Assembly (NCBI GenBank): GCA_946800325.1
Contig: OX326959.1
Coordinates: 4,608,501 to 4,672,500 of the forward strand
Source of the DNA: Luzula sylvatica
Lineage: Eukaryota; Streptophyta; Magnoliopsida; Poales; Juncaceae
Reading direction: 5' to 3'
Length of the DNA: 64,000 bases
Below, in pieces: positions 39,596-56,590 of this stretch (its first letter is position 1; every line of letters begins with the position of its first letter). The position numbers and the translations under genes were made by a program. The notes beneath the pieces are model-generated. The model did no database searches and had not been told where the DNA came from. It saw nothing but the letters and a program-made list of their open reading frames with translations.

Positions 39596-41053
39596 TATTT
39601 ACGATTATACACGATGATTACCCATATTAAAACTAGATATGAGTGATCATATCCCTACTAAATAGTACTAACTAGTTATCTTGTTGCACGATATATGTTG
39701 AATTAGAGGCATGGTCAAGTCACCCTCATAATTAACTTACCTCTTTCTTGCTCTCGAATCAGATTTGACTAACACGATTGATAGCTAATAAATGTATTAT
39801 GGCATGCACACACCTCATTCAATCTCAATTCTACGAGAGGCTCGAGAGATATCTCTTTATTAACTCATGGTTGATTAAGATAACATTTCTCATCTAGGCT
39901 TACGATACACTTCGACCTGCTTCAATGTAATACCCAATGGACTTGGAGATAGAAAGTTGACATATGCATTTTCTAGAACCAATAATGGAGGGAGTTCCCT
40001 CCTCGGAGGTAATGGCAACTCTTTGTTTCAGCGAGGCAAGAGATGCATAATGGTAAGTCAAGCCGGGTTAGCTATCTTTTACGAGATAATAAGAATTATA
40101 TCAAATCATTATAATCCACAAACAAGATATATAATAACCTCGGGCCAAATATCTAGAACACTCTAATTATACGAATGTTTAAATGACACGTCCATGTACA
40201 TTACGTATAATAATGGTCAATCCAAATATGCAAACACATACATATCTATATTCTACAGTTGACATACAACACGTCGTGATTAGTAAAACGTATCACATAC
40301 TCTACAAATATACTAGTGTAAGTATATAGTTAAGTACTCAGTCACTGTTATGATACCAAACATCCTATATATGATCAGTGATAATTTAAAATTATTGTTG
40401 TTACATTTGACAGTTTTACGGTCACAACAGTCTTATGTGACGATACTCAAAACAATTTGTTATAATAACAACACTAATTTGGTCAAACCCAAAAATAATG
40501 ATTTTTCTAGAGACATGCTCAAAATATCTTGTCTCTAGATAAAAATATCTAGTTCTAGAATATAGTTATCTCTAAAAAATTTCATACAAATATCTTATGT
40601 ATAGAATTATCTGTTCTCTAGTATAAATAAGTGATGGTCTTGATTTTCATTTTGCATCAAGCCACAAAAAACAAAAACAAAGAGTTTTTTCAAATAAAAA
40701 GTGTAGTGACAACCTAGTAGTTAGTTAGAGATTTGAAATTTGAGTAGTAGAGAAATATTGTAACAATATTTAAGTGTTTAATAAAATTATTATTATAATT
40801 TGGTTTCGTTAGTTTTTTTTTTTTTTGATTATTATTATTATAATTTGGCTTCGTTAGTCAACACAATTCATAATTCAAGGTATGTCTAATTTTCTTTACC
40901 ACAACCCCACACACCTTATATTAAACTTTTAAGTAATAAATCATCTTTGTCCATCATCTTTGTCCTTATGTTACATTTGGTGGTTTTCATCTCATTGAGT
41001 GGTTCGATATCTTTTTCTATTAATTTCCAGAAATAAATCATCTTTGTCCATTA
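39596..41053. other. Intergenic DNA, no gene seen
   Basis: Contains short ORFs (69 and 62 codons) without motifs and a T-tract at 40,816-40,827. A retroelement relic is possible between 39,700 and 40,170, but nothing specific is recognisable. Confidence 0.4.
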
Positions 41054-41061
41054 CCTAGTAT

Positions 41062-42209
41062 CAATGTTTTTAAACCCGGACCGGACATCGACCCGGCAGA
41101 GTCTCGGGTCACCGGTTCACCGGTCGGACCGATGGGTCAACCGGTTCGGTCGCTGATTTGAAGTGTAAATAAAATTACCATATCCAATGTAATTTTGAAA
41201 TACTCAATAATAATTAATATGCCTAATACTAGAGTTAACTAGTTAAATACTCTACATTAGTATTTATTCTAGTCAATTTTCAAATAAGATATATCCATAC
41301 AGATTGTTTGAAGCGCAAATAAAACATTCTCAATTGTCAACTTAGATTGTCTAGACATTTTTTTGTATGCAAAAGGTAATTATCATTTTCTTAATCAAAT
41401 CACATTTGAAAACAGAAGAAATCAAATAATCAAATATAAAAAATGATATTCGACTATGCTCCTTTTCCGTACAGGTACCTAATACTGTCTTCCCACTTTT
41501 TACAATTTCATATAGGCAATATCACAAACAGGCTGTGTGCAGGTTTGAAAAGGCTAAACAAAATCAGGATTTGAGTTCACTTCAACTGAAAATTTCATTG
41601 CAAAAACATTAACAAAGAACTGGTCTTTTTAAAATGATGAATTTCTAGCTCAAGTATCTACTCAAATTAAGTGAATAACACTGAAATGTACACTTAGATT
41701 AAGTAATAACTGAATTGAATTCAATCAAAACAGATCCAAATTTAATGGAAAATGAAAATATACTCAAATCCTAAATCGAAAAAAGAAAATATACTCAAAT
41801 CCATTGTAAAAAAAAGAAGAAGAAAAAACACAAATCTGGTTACAAAATTGCTTCTAAAATCCGAATAGGTTCGAAAATTACTCGACAATTTACTTCTAAA
41901 TCTTCTAAAGCAAATCGCATCAGAATATGAAATAATGGTGTATTTCGCCCAAATTTATGCATCATGGAGAACAAAATTAGGTTTGAGATGATGAAAGGGA
42001 AATCTTGAAATACGGCGAGAGAAATTTGATTCACGCGAGAGGAAGAAGAAAACCTGAAGAATAAATGAAGGACAATAAACCGGCCGGTTCAAGCGGTTAT
42101 TCTTGGTTTGCTTGCATTTACGATCTATTAACAAAACCGAACCGTTTTTCTGTCCGGTTCCGATTTTTTTGGTTGAACCGGCCGGTCCGGTCCGGTTTTA
42201 AAAACACTG
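41062..42209 (+). mobile_element. hAT-type non-autonomous element, left copy of inverted pair
   Basis: A 1,148-bp element with termini CAATGTTTTTAAACCCGG and, in complement, CAGTGTTTTTAAAACCGG. GC-rich CCGGACCGG/ACCGGTTC repeats at both ends enclose an AT-rich core. Its neighbours are CCTAGTAT (41,054-41,061) and GTTCTCAT (42,210-42,217). These do not match each other, but each matches a flank of the right copy. It is virtually identical to 42,445-43,629 in reverse orientation, apart from a 36-bp block missing near 42,085. The 64-residue ORF at 41,840-42,034 is part of the repeat. Confidence 0.85.
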
Positions 42210-42217
42210 GTTCTCAT

Positions 42218-42436
42218 CGAAACAATTTCCTAACAAGATTCGAAGTTGAATTCTCGGATTCTGTCTCAATTCCTAACTTTGCCTGCACAAAACTAGTATA
42301 CTATTTCCCAGTTTCCAACTCAAGATTCTCAAGTGTTAAGTTCAGAAAATTCTAACCATACCCAGATTGTACCAGAAATTACCTGTTTTTATAGTAGGTA
42401 ATGACCCAGACTATACCAGAAATGACCCAGATTATA
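42218..42436. other. Spacer between the inverted hAT copies, apparently inverted
   Basis: 219 bases of single-copy DNA. Reversing this segment together with its flanking 8-mers gives both neighbouring elements perfect 8-bp target duplications, so the spacer is inferred to have flipped. It does not code. Confidence 0.7.
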
Positions 42437-42444
42437 ATACTAGG

Positions 42445-43629
42445 CAGTGTTTTTAAAACCGGACCGGACCGGCCGGTTCAACCAAAAAAATCGGAACCGG
42501 ACAGAAAAACGGTTCGGTTTTGTTAATAGATCGTAAATGCAAGCAAACCAAGAATAACCGCTTGAACCGGCCGGTTTAGTCGATAAAACCGGACCATTTA
42601 AACCGGCCGGTTTATTGTCCTTCATTTATTCTTCAGGTTTTCTTCTTCCTCTCGCGTGAATCAAATTTCTCTCGCCGTATTTCAAGATTTCCCTTTCATC
42701 ATCTCAAACCTAATTTTGTTCTCCATGATGCATAAATTTGGGCGAAATACACCATTATTTCATATTCTGATGCGATTTGCTTTAGAAGATTTAGAAGTAA
42801 ATTGTCGAGTAATTTTCGAACCTATTCGGATTTTAGAAGCAATTTTGTAACCAGATTTGTGTTTTTTCTTCTTCTTTTTTTTACAATGGATTTGAGTATA
42901 TTTTCTTTTTTCGATTTAGGATTTGAGTATATTTTCATTTTCCATTAAATTTGGATCTGTTTTGATTGAATTCAATTCAGTTATTACTTAATCTAAGTGT
43001 ACATTTCAGTGTTATTCACTTAATTTGAGTAGATACTTGAGCTAGAAATTCATCATTTTAAAAAGACCAGTTCTTTGTTAATGTTTTTGCAATGAAATTT
43101 TCAGTTGAAGTGAACTCAAATCCTGATTTTGTTTAGCCTTTTCAAACCTGCACACAGCCTGTTTGTGATATTGCCTATATGAAATTGTAAAAAGTGGGAA
43201 GACAGTATTAGGTACCTGTACGGAAAAGGAGCATAGTCGAATATCATTTTTTATATTTGATTATTTGATTTCTTCTGTTTTCAAATGTGATTTGATTAAG
43301 AAAATGATAATTACCTTTTGCATACAAAAAAATGTCTAGACAATCTAAGTTGACAATTGAGAATGTTTTATTTGCGCTTCAAACAATCTGTATGGATATA
43401 TCTTATTTGAAAATTGACTAGAATAAATACTAATGTAGAGTATTTAACTAGTTAACTCTAGTATTAGGCATATTAATTATTATTGAGTATTTCAAAATTA
43501 CATTGGATATGGTAATTTTATTTACACTTCAAATCAGCGACCGAACCGGTTGACCCATCGGTCCGACCGGTGAACCGGTGACCCGAGACTCTGCCGGGTC
43601 GATGTCCGGTCCGGGTTTAAAAACATTGA
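42445..43629 (-). mobile_element. hAT-type non-autonomous element, right copy of inverted pair
   Basis: A 1,185-bp copy in opposite orientation to 41,062-42,209. It retains an internal 36-bp block (42,568-42,603 region) between two AACCGGCCGGTT strings, which the left copy has lost. Flanks are ATACTAGG (42,437-42,444) and ATGAGAAC (43,630-43,637). The arms are so alike that the transcript would form a hairpin of about 1.1 kb. Confidence 0.85.
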
Positions 43630-43637
43630 TGAGAACT

Positions 43638-44795
43638 CTTAAATCGTAGCTCCGAATGCATAAATAGTCGTTTTTTCGCAAATAAATTGTTTTATCAACG
43701 AGGAAGACATTCTAAATTTCTAATCAACGAGGAGAAGGACATTAAGCTAATTCATCGCTATTCAGACCAAGATAAAGAATTTTATCTATTATGGTTTTTT
43801 GTTGGATTGTTGATAATAAGTGAGGCGAGTGATTTAGTTGGAAACTTATATGTGAGATTTCGTGCATATATGATATTTTATAATTGCGATGACATAACTA
43901 AAAATAGTATAAATAATATGGAAAATAAAAACTGAAAATAAAGAAATATACAATATTAAAAGTTGATCATAATAAATAAAATAAATATGCAAGAATAAAA
44001 ATTGGAAAACAAGATCTGGACTTCTGGAGTAATACAAATATTGTTGTCAATTGAAAGAATGCAAAAAGATATTAAAGTAATTATGCAACATAGAGTCTTC
44101 TTTTTATGTAATATACTAATCATTTTCAGTAAGATACATTTACGAAACAGAAACGTACATACAAATATGAAACACAATTGTGAAACAAAAACATGAAATA
44201 CAAGTACAAAATTACGAGTACACGTACAAAACAAAAACACGAAATATAAGTATAAATTTGAACGCAAACATGAATATGTTCATAATCTACGAACGACGAA
44301 CTACGAATCATCAATTAATATAAATATCACTCTTAATTGAAAGAATACAAAAAGATGGTCAAAATACAAACACAAATATACATTAAAACACATATACATG
44401 CATATATGAAATAGATATAAAAATGTTATTATGAAATACAATGCCAGAATATAATTACGAACTAGACACACAAATACGAAACGCCAAAACGAGTAAAAAA
44501 TGAAAACATAAAATTAAATATTTTTGCAACATGAAGAATTACGGTGTTAATGAATATGATAGTAGACAAGAATGATGTTACCATCCTCAACGGATCATGA
44601 CTTACTAAGCTAGACACATTGTGCTCAAACATTGTAAATCCGAAAGTCACAATCCTAAACATCACACACGAAATGTGAAAAGCTACACATCATCAAAGCA
44701 TCATTACCACCACATCATCATAATCATCCTCATGATCATCGTCGTCGTCATCATCATCCTCATCATTCTCGTCGTCGTCGTCGTCGTCGTCATCC

Positions 44796-44832
<37 letters not shown>

Positions 44833-45825
44833 TTTCATTCTCTTTATTTTGCCGATGATGTATAAAAAACAGATCAAACCGTCTAAATTGTTCAAGAAAA
44901 CCGACTCTCGAATAATTTATACAGTTATTGATTTACAATATATAAGAATAATTATTTACCGAAACAAACACATTATATTTAAATATTTAATGCTCCATTG
45001 AAAATATTTCTTGACCGCATTTAACTCTGTGTATTTTTAATAATTAAAGAATTAAAATTCAGTATTATTGTAATTCTTATGTTTGTACTGTTCTTACAAG
45101 TTGTGTAATATTATCGATTGTTTGATTGTGAAATGTTCATATTTTGTATATTACGTTATCATTCAAAACTATATAATATTAACTGCTATTTTGTTGTGAA
45201 ATTTCCGTATTTTGTGTATTATGTTCATGTATTTTGTATACAATGTGCTCATATCGTTTTTGTTATCACGGAATTAATATATATTATACAATTTTCCACA
45301 TTCGAGTTGAATAGTATTAAGATAGAAAATATACATTAAAAAAAAATATCATGATGAACTTAAAACTCCCGAGCAATTGCGCGAGAAGAAAAGGTAGTAT
45401 ATGTATATATTTTTTGTAGGTAATAATAGAAAAGCTTTGATTCATTTTTCATATACTCAGGACTGGTTCTAATTAGTTTCATTTACCATTTCCTATTCAT
45501 TCAATATTTTGGTTTCATTTCCATTTTTTCATAAAATATAAATAATTTCATTGTGTTAGTGCTGTGATGTACCTCAACAGCATAACAACACTAAATTATT
45601 TGATGTTCGACTTGTAATTAAACAGTTGATTGAATTCACATATTAATATGGCAAAAATCTGATACCCATTTGGAAGGCAGGTAGATTCTTAACCTAATTT
45701 AGTCATACAAAAATCATGATCTTATTTATGACATTGACACTTGACCTAAATTGAAAAAGATCCAAAGGAACCTAATCCAATGATTATACATTTATGAACT
45801 TCGATTGTTCGTTGTGCCGTTTAAT
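43638..45825. other. AT-rich intergenic DNA, no gene seen
   Basis: Many short ORFs on both strands, none with a recognised motif. The only distinct structure is the trinucleotide tract at 44,701-44,832. Confidence 0.45.
44701..44832. repeat. Compound CAT/TCG trinucleotide microsatellite
   Basis: Runs of CAT, TCG and CCT triplets create poly-Ile/Val or poly-Met/Arg/Thr ORFs on both strands. These ORFs are artefacts of the repeat. Confidence 0.85.
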
Positions 45826-45826
45826 T

Positions 45827-46450
45827 AAGAGAATTTTTCAAAAATCTCCTAATTTTTTTGGATATTCTAAAAAACCCCTTATTTTTTTTTGAAAACTCCA
45901 AAAAACTCCTCTACCAAATTTTTATTTTCAAATACCCCTTATAAGGATTAAAACTAACCATAAATGATGTTAAATTTGTTTTTGGACCAAAATATCCTTT
46001 TATTTTCATATGTAGTAATTAAAAAAATAATTTTGTTATTTTTTCATTAATTTTATTAGTTTGAAGAAAATTCATAAATATTTTTTAACAAGTAGTGATT
46101 TCACAAAATTAACGTATGATAATTATTTTTTTAAACATGATATATTAAAATTATATAAATATAACATATGATAATTATTTTTTGTAAAATATTATAAGCT
46201 AAAAATAATTTAGGACTTTTTAAAAATTAATAATAAAAATAATAAAAATATTCTTTTAATTACTCCATATGTAAAAAGACGGATATTTTGGTCATAACAA
46301 AAATTTAACACCATCCATGATTAATTTTAATTCCATAAGGATTATTTGAAAATGAAAGTTTGGTAGAAGGTCTTTTTTGTAGTTTCCAAAAAAATAGGGA
46401 GTTTTTTAAAATATCCAAAAAAAATAAGGGTTTTTTTGAAAATTTCTCTT
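45827..46450. mobile_element. Foldback element upstream of PAT copy 2
   Basis: The ends are inverted repeats of about 150 bp, from AAGAGAATTTTTCAAAAAT at the left to AAAATTTCTCTT at the right. They are built from alternating AAAACCCCTTATTTTTTT and AAAACTCC units, with an AT-rich middle. Flanks share TTTAAT but show no exact duplication. It occupies the place where the promoter and exon 1 of PAT copy 2 would be expected. Confidence 0.65.
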
Positions 46451-48622
<2,172 letters not shown>

Positions 48623-49285
48623 TATTGTTATAATAAATGTTCGATTGAGGTACCGATTATTATTATTATTTTTTGAAGTGAAACATAACTTATGAATCAT
48701 GAATATTTTTGATTTTATTTTTTATTTGTAATACTAATAAAGATTGAATTCTTGATTTTTGATATTTTGTGCTAAACAAACAATTTATCATTAGACTAAG
48801 GGGCGATTGGTACTGATTATTTATTATTATGGTTTGGTTTTGTTGTTTGTTGTATTGATATAGTTTATCACGTGTTGGAATTGTATTAGTTTAGGCTTTG
48901 AAATAAAAATGTTTGGTGTTTTGATTTAGTAGAGGGTTTTTGTGTAATTATTCGTCAAACAATCTGGTTTTGAATTAATTTCATGTCATTGAATTTCTAC
49001 CAATTTTAGTATTTTGTGTTGAATTATTTTGCCACAGATTTTGAAAAGAGACAAATGCATTATTTATTATACCATTAATCTCGGTAAACATCCAATGATA
49101 AATTAGTTTTGAGCATTATACCTCAAATAATTTTTTTTTTTGATTAATTATACCTCAAATAATTACTTGTTCTTTTTTAACATTTCTCTTACATCACATA
49201 TATCAAAAGCCATATATGATATTTTCATTTCAACCAAAAACATTTTTTCTTCTTCTGAATTTACCTCTATTTTTTATGTAAGCTC
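48623..49285. other. PAT copy 2 3' flank
   Basis: Contains the 3' flank block shared with copies 1 and 3 (to about 48,975), then AT-rich DNA with no feature recognised. Confidence 0.5.
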
Positions 49286-50072
49286 TTAAAAAAAATTGGG
49301 GAATTCTTAAAAAAACCCCTAACTTTTCTACAAATTTTGAAAAACTCCCTATCTTTTTAAAAAAACCCCTATGTTTCTTAGATTTCCTCAAAAACTCCCT
49401 ATATTTTTTTGTTTCTTCCAAAAACCCCCTAACTTTTTTCTATTCCTAAAAAACCCCCTATCTTTTAGTTATATTTTTTAAAATGACCATTATACCCCCA
49501 TAATTTTATTTTATAAATCTCTATAATTTAATAAATAATAAATAGATATTAAACTATTATAAAAAATTAAAAAATGTTAAAAAATAAATAAGAAATAATA
49601 TTAAAATATTATAATAAATAATACATAGCTATTAAAATATTATAATAAATAATATATTGATATTAAAATGTCATTTTCAACAATTATTAGCATTTTAATA
49701 TCTATGTATTATTTATTATTAATATTTTAATATATATGTATTATTTATAATAATATTTTAATATCTATTTATTATTTATTATAATATTTTAATATTTATT
49801 TATTATTTATTTTTTGTATTTTAATATATATTTATTATTTATTAAATTATAAATATTTATAAAATAAAATTATGGGAAAGGGTATAATGGTAATTTTCAA
49901 AATCATAACAAAAAGATAGAGAGTTTTTGAGGGAAATCTAAAAATGTTAGGGAGTTTTTGGAGGAAGCCACAAACATAGAGGTTTTTTTAGAGAATCTAA
50001 AAAGATAGGGGGTTTTTCATAATTTTCAAAAAAATTAGGGGATTTTTGAAGAATTCCCCAAAAAAAAATTTA
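49286..50072. mobile_element. Large foldback element downstream of PAT copy 2
   Basis: The ends read TTGGGGAATTC and, in complement, GAATTCCCCAA. The arms, about 210 bp each, consist of 35-45 bp subrepeats with AAAAAACCCCTA and AAAAACTCCCTAT cores. The centre (49,520-49,860) is itself palindromic AT-rich sequence. Related in design to the element at 45,827-46,450. The ORF at 49,230-49,421 is translated repeat. Confidence 0.75.
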
Positions 50073-50867
50073 ATGTGAAAACATTGAAGGAAAAAGTATA
50101 AAAGAAAATTCGTAATAAGATTCATGTTGATATAAAAAGAACTACGAGGTCCTTTTTGTAAAAGATTCTGTTTTTCTTTTACAACTAACGTAGTAACAAA
50201 ATATAAAATGGTACATTTAGATATATAAATATAGAATAAAATATTTAATTTATAATATTGAAACATTTAATACATATAAAATCAATATATCCAATAAAAT
50301 AAATTAATAAAATTGAAATCTCTTATGCACACTGCGTGACTGTTGTCGTAAAACATTATATCTGTCCTAAAACATTAATATCGTCAATATCGTACAAACA
50401 TAATGAAAATGCCCCAAAATAATTTAAGACTCGTAACCTACCATTTCACATTTTTAAATTATCATGCGTTAGAGGTATTTTTAGTCATTTTAAACAACAA
50501 GATTGCAAAAATGCCTAAAATATATCAAGACAATGAAATAATTTAGTCATCTTAATAATGTTCGTTTTAATATTCGAAAAATATTTATATCTATATTTAT
50601 ATCCGACAATATTTAAATTATATCCGTATCCGTTTAATATCTGAACATATCCGAATCCGAGTAGAAAATAAATCTAGCATGACCACTATGCAAACCGGAT
50701 CCCAAACGTGTACACCCCTATATTTTGACACGTGACATGGATATTATTTTTAAAGTACGCCTATTAGAGCGGCACATGATAACATTGCTCCACTCCGCAC
50801 ACACTAACTTGAAAATTGAAATAGCTACTTTATGTTCTTTTAGAAGAAAATTGGACTGGGTTTCACT
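50073..50867. other. Intergenic DNA, no gene seen
   Basis: AT-rich. Some CCGTATCCG-like strings near 50,600-50,690 suggest an older relative of the element that follows. Confidence 0.4.
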
Positions 50868-51466
50868 TAGGGATGTCAATGGTGTGAATATTGCCCGAAC
50901 CGACCCGAACCGTATCCGAAAAAATATCCGGATTCGAAAAAAATATCCGAATCCGAGTGGATCCGGATATGGATCTGGTTGCTAATTTTAAGATCCGGAA
51001 CCGGATTCGATATTCGGTTTTGGTGCGGGAACCGGATCCGTGTTCCGGATCCGGATATTTTTAGGATCCGGATACTCGAAACTAGATTCGAGTATCCGAA
51101 ACCGGATCCGGATACTCATATTACATATTATTTTATGTATTATATTTTATATTAGTTGAAAAATCATATACAAATTAATGATTTGTAAGTGATTTAACTC
51201 ACAATCGTAAAATTATGTTTAAATATAATCATATTTATCGTTCATGTCACAAATTATATATATTTATAGCTAAAAAGTAAGTTACGTTATAATAACATAA
51301 TATCCGTTTTAATATCCGAAACAGAACCACATCCGTATCCGTATCCGACAATATCCGAACCATATCCGTATCCGTTTATTATCCGAACCGTATCCGGATC
51401 CGACAATATGGATATGGATCTGGTATGACCACTATCCGAACCGGATCCGAACCGTTGACACCCCTA
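50868..51466. mobile_element. hAT-type non-autonomous element, TAGGG termini
   Basis: A 599-bp element with termini TAGGGATGTCAATGG and, in complement, TAGGGGTGTCAACGG. Exact 8-bp duplications GTTTCACT lie at 50,860-50,867 and 51,467-51,474. The ends are packed with CCGGATCCGGATA-type repeats and the core is AT-rich. The ORF at 50,725-50,985 crosses the border and is not a gene. Confidence 0.85.
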
Positions 51467-51564
51467 GTTTCACTCCCTCGTGTAAATGTTTTATAATATA
51501 TGAAAGAACTACTTTAATTTTGAGTTTTCATATTTTGCTCAAAGAGTGACCTAGTTGGTTGGAA

Positions 51565-51610
51565 AAAGAGAAAGACACCAAAACCAAATCCATTATTGAT
51601 ATATAAATAA
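51565..51610 (+). promoter_or_regulatory. PAT copy 3 ancestral promoter block
   Basis: AGAGAAAG...GACACCA followed by a TATA box (TATATAAATA ending at 51,609) matches the PAT copy 1 promoter. It is now separated from the coding region by two MITEs. Confidence 0.6.
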
Positions 51611-51866
51611 GAGGCCATATGTCCTGGGTTTTCCCCAACCACCCTTTATATCATCGATTAACACTTAATTAACATGATAATTAACAAAAATAAATTTCAT
51701 TAATAATTAATTGATATATAATTAAATTACGTATGAACTAAAAATTCTTAATTAATTTGAATTAATCGTTAATAAAATGTATTTTTGTTATTTATCATGT
51801 TAATTAATTGTTAATTGGTGATACAGAACATATTGGGAGGAATTTGAGGGCATGATATAATTTCCC
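51611..51866. mobile_element. MITE inserted at the PAT copy 3 TATA box
   Basis: A 256-bp element flanked by exact 9-bp duplications TATAAATAA (51,602-51,610 and 51,867-51,875). The inner part is an inverted repeat around ATTAACACTTAATTAACATG; the outer ends are poorly complementary. The target duplication copied the TATA box. Confidence 0.7.
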
Positions 51867-51903
51867 TATAAATAACCATCATAAGAAAAATGTGTTTTTT
51901 ATA

Positions 51904-52135
51904 GGGGAGTTCTATGATAGACCAATTTTCTTATTATGGACCATTTTTCAAAAAATATTTTAAGATATTTTAAATATTTTTCAATTAATTATACAAAAAT
52001 TATGTTTTGCATAACATTAAATTATAAATATACAATTGAATCTTACAAAAAAAAATCATTAGTTAACAAATATTTGAAATATTTTTTTTGAAAATGGGTC
52101 CATGATAAGAAAATTGGTCTATCATAGAACTCTTC
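51904..52135. mobile_element. Mutator-like MITE in the PAT copy 3 leader
   Basis: A 232-bp element with near-perfect 55-bp inverted repeats (GAGTTCTATGATAGACCAAT at both ends). It is flanked by exact 9-bp duplications TTTTTTATA (51,895-51,903 and 52,136-52,144). It has no ORF. Confidence 0.9.
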
Positions 52136-52159
52136 TTTTTTATAACCTCCAAAATACTT

Positions 52160-52240
52160 TTTTCTTGAAGCTTCTTCTTATAGTGGCCGTCCCTCTCATT
52201 CCTTCTCATCATTATCGTCTATGTCCTGAGTAAGTATTCC
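52160..52240 (+). pseudogene. Relic of PAT exon 1 (transit peptide) in copy 3
   Basis: GTCCCTCTCATTCCTTCTCATCA...GAGTAAGTATTCCAC aligns with the 3' half of copy 1 exon 1 and its donor. The start codon half is gone, and a TGA (52,228-52,230 region) precedes the old splice donor. The exon can no longer supply a targeting sequence. Confidence 0.75.
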
Positions 52241-52374
52241 ACTCATTGTTACTCGAAATAAAGTTACCAATTGATTATAAGCTAATAAAAACTTTAAATG
52301 TCATCAAATTCCACACCTTTGTATTTTATCATTCACCATTATTATTATATTTTATAAAGTTGCTACCTTTTTGA

Positions 52375-55514
<3,140 letters not shown>

Positions 55515-56384
55515 TATTGTAGTAGCGTCATTTGCCATGTGTTGGTATTGTATTACTTAAGGTTCGGAAATAAAATGTTTCGTGTTTCGATTTAGTAGAG
55601 GCTTTTTGCATTATTGTTTGTCGAACAATCTGGTTTCGAATTACGCTACGACAACACATGGAACAATCTTGTAAAACTATCATTTTGGTTGTATTAGTTG
55701 TACCAAGTGAATCATGTATAAATTGAGCATAATGTTATTTGCGTCTGAGTTTTTAAAGTATGAAAATTCATGATTTTATTGATGATTTTTCAAATCCGAA
55801 AATAGAGTGTAAAAAATAAAAATTGTGAAGATCTGATAAACTTTTAGTAATATGTGACCGAAAGAGAGTTACGACGCGCACGATGGAAGGACAACTCGTG
55901 CATCTTATCTGAGGCCCTTCGCGGTACAAGTGAAAATAATTAAATATGTTGATTAAATAGGGAGTGCTGAAGAAATATGAGAAGAGGAAATGAAGAAGAA
56001 TGTCATATTATATTATTAGTAAATAAAATAAAATAACATGATTAAATAAAAAATACAGATAATATTATTACAACCGATTATTTAAATAAAAAGATAATTA
56101 CTTTTTTATTACAATTACGATGTTACAATTACATAATTGAAATCCTAAGTTAGGAGATAAGTTTACTATGAGTATGTTGTACTCATTCCTTAGTTTCTAG
56201 ATTTATCATGAAATTTGGAATGGAAGGGCGTAATTCATTTTTTAAATTATTTTTAGTAGCACTCAACAAACATTTGCTTCTTTCCTATGTCATGAGATTC
56301 GAACTCGTAATATCTCATAACATATGATTTATTTAATTAAACACAGACAAAGTAATTAACATGATCTTATTATATTTACTATAT
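55515..56384. other. PAT copy 3 3' flank and intergenic DNA
   Basis: The block to about 55,650 is shared with the 3' flanks of the other copies. The remainder is AT-rich without a recognised feature. Confidence 0.5.
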
Positions 56385-56590
56385 AACATGATCTTGTTAC
56401 GTATACAAGAAATATCTTTTGAATAAATGATATAGTAAGGAAATTTAGAAGCGCATTAATAAATGCACGTCATCATATTGATAGAGACGGAGAGAATGTG
56501 GGCATGGGATGGCCAAAACGAGAAAGAGAAATAGAGACCAAATTTGGCCAGACTTATTATCTCTCCTTCAATTAGTACACTATATATAAT
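56385..56590. repeat. Second copy of the NAC gene upstream region
   Basis: Close match, in direct orientation, to 27,755-27,975 (AATATCTTTTGAATAAATGA and CATATTGATAGAGAC). A weaker match continues to about 56,650, where AAGGGAAATTTAGAAG resembles 28,270-28,290. The TATA-bearing part has diverged. No NAC coding sequence accompanies it. Confidence 0.8.

Noticed and set aside
41840..42850. Pair of identical 64-residue ORFs in opposite orientation
   Set aside because: They are the same stretch of the two hAT-type copies. Duplication of the element, not selection, explains the identity.
45360..45400. Possible Helitron 3' end (CCCGAGCAATTGCGCGAG followed by GGTAGT)
   Set aside because: The hairpin is imperfect and the terminus reads GTAG rather than CTRR. 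Too degenerate to call.
49230..49421. Repetitive 63-residue ORF (KKYREFLRKSKKHRGFFKK...)
   Set aside because: It is translated subrepeat of the foldback element at 49,286.
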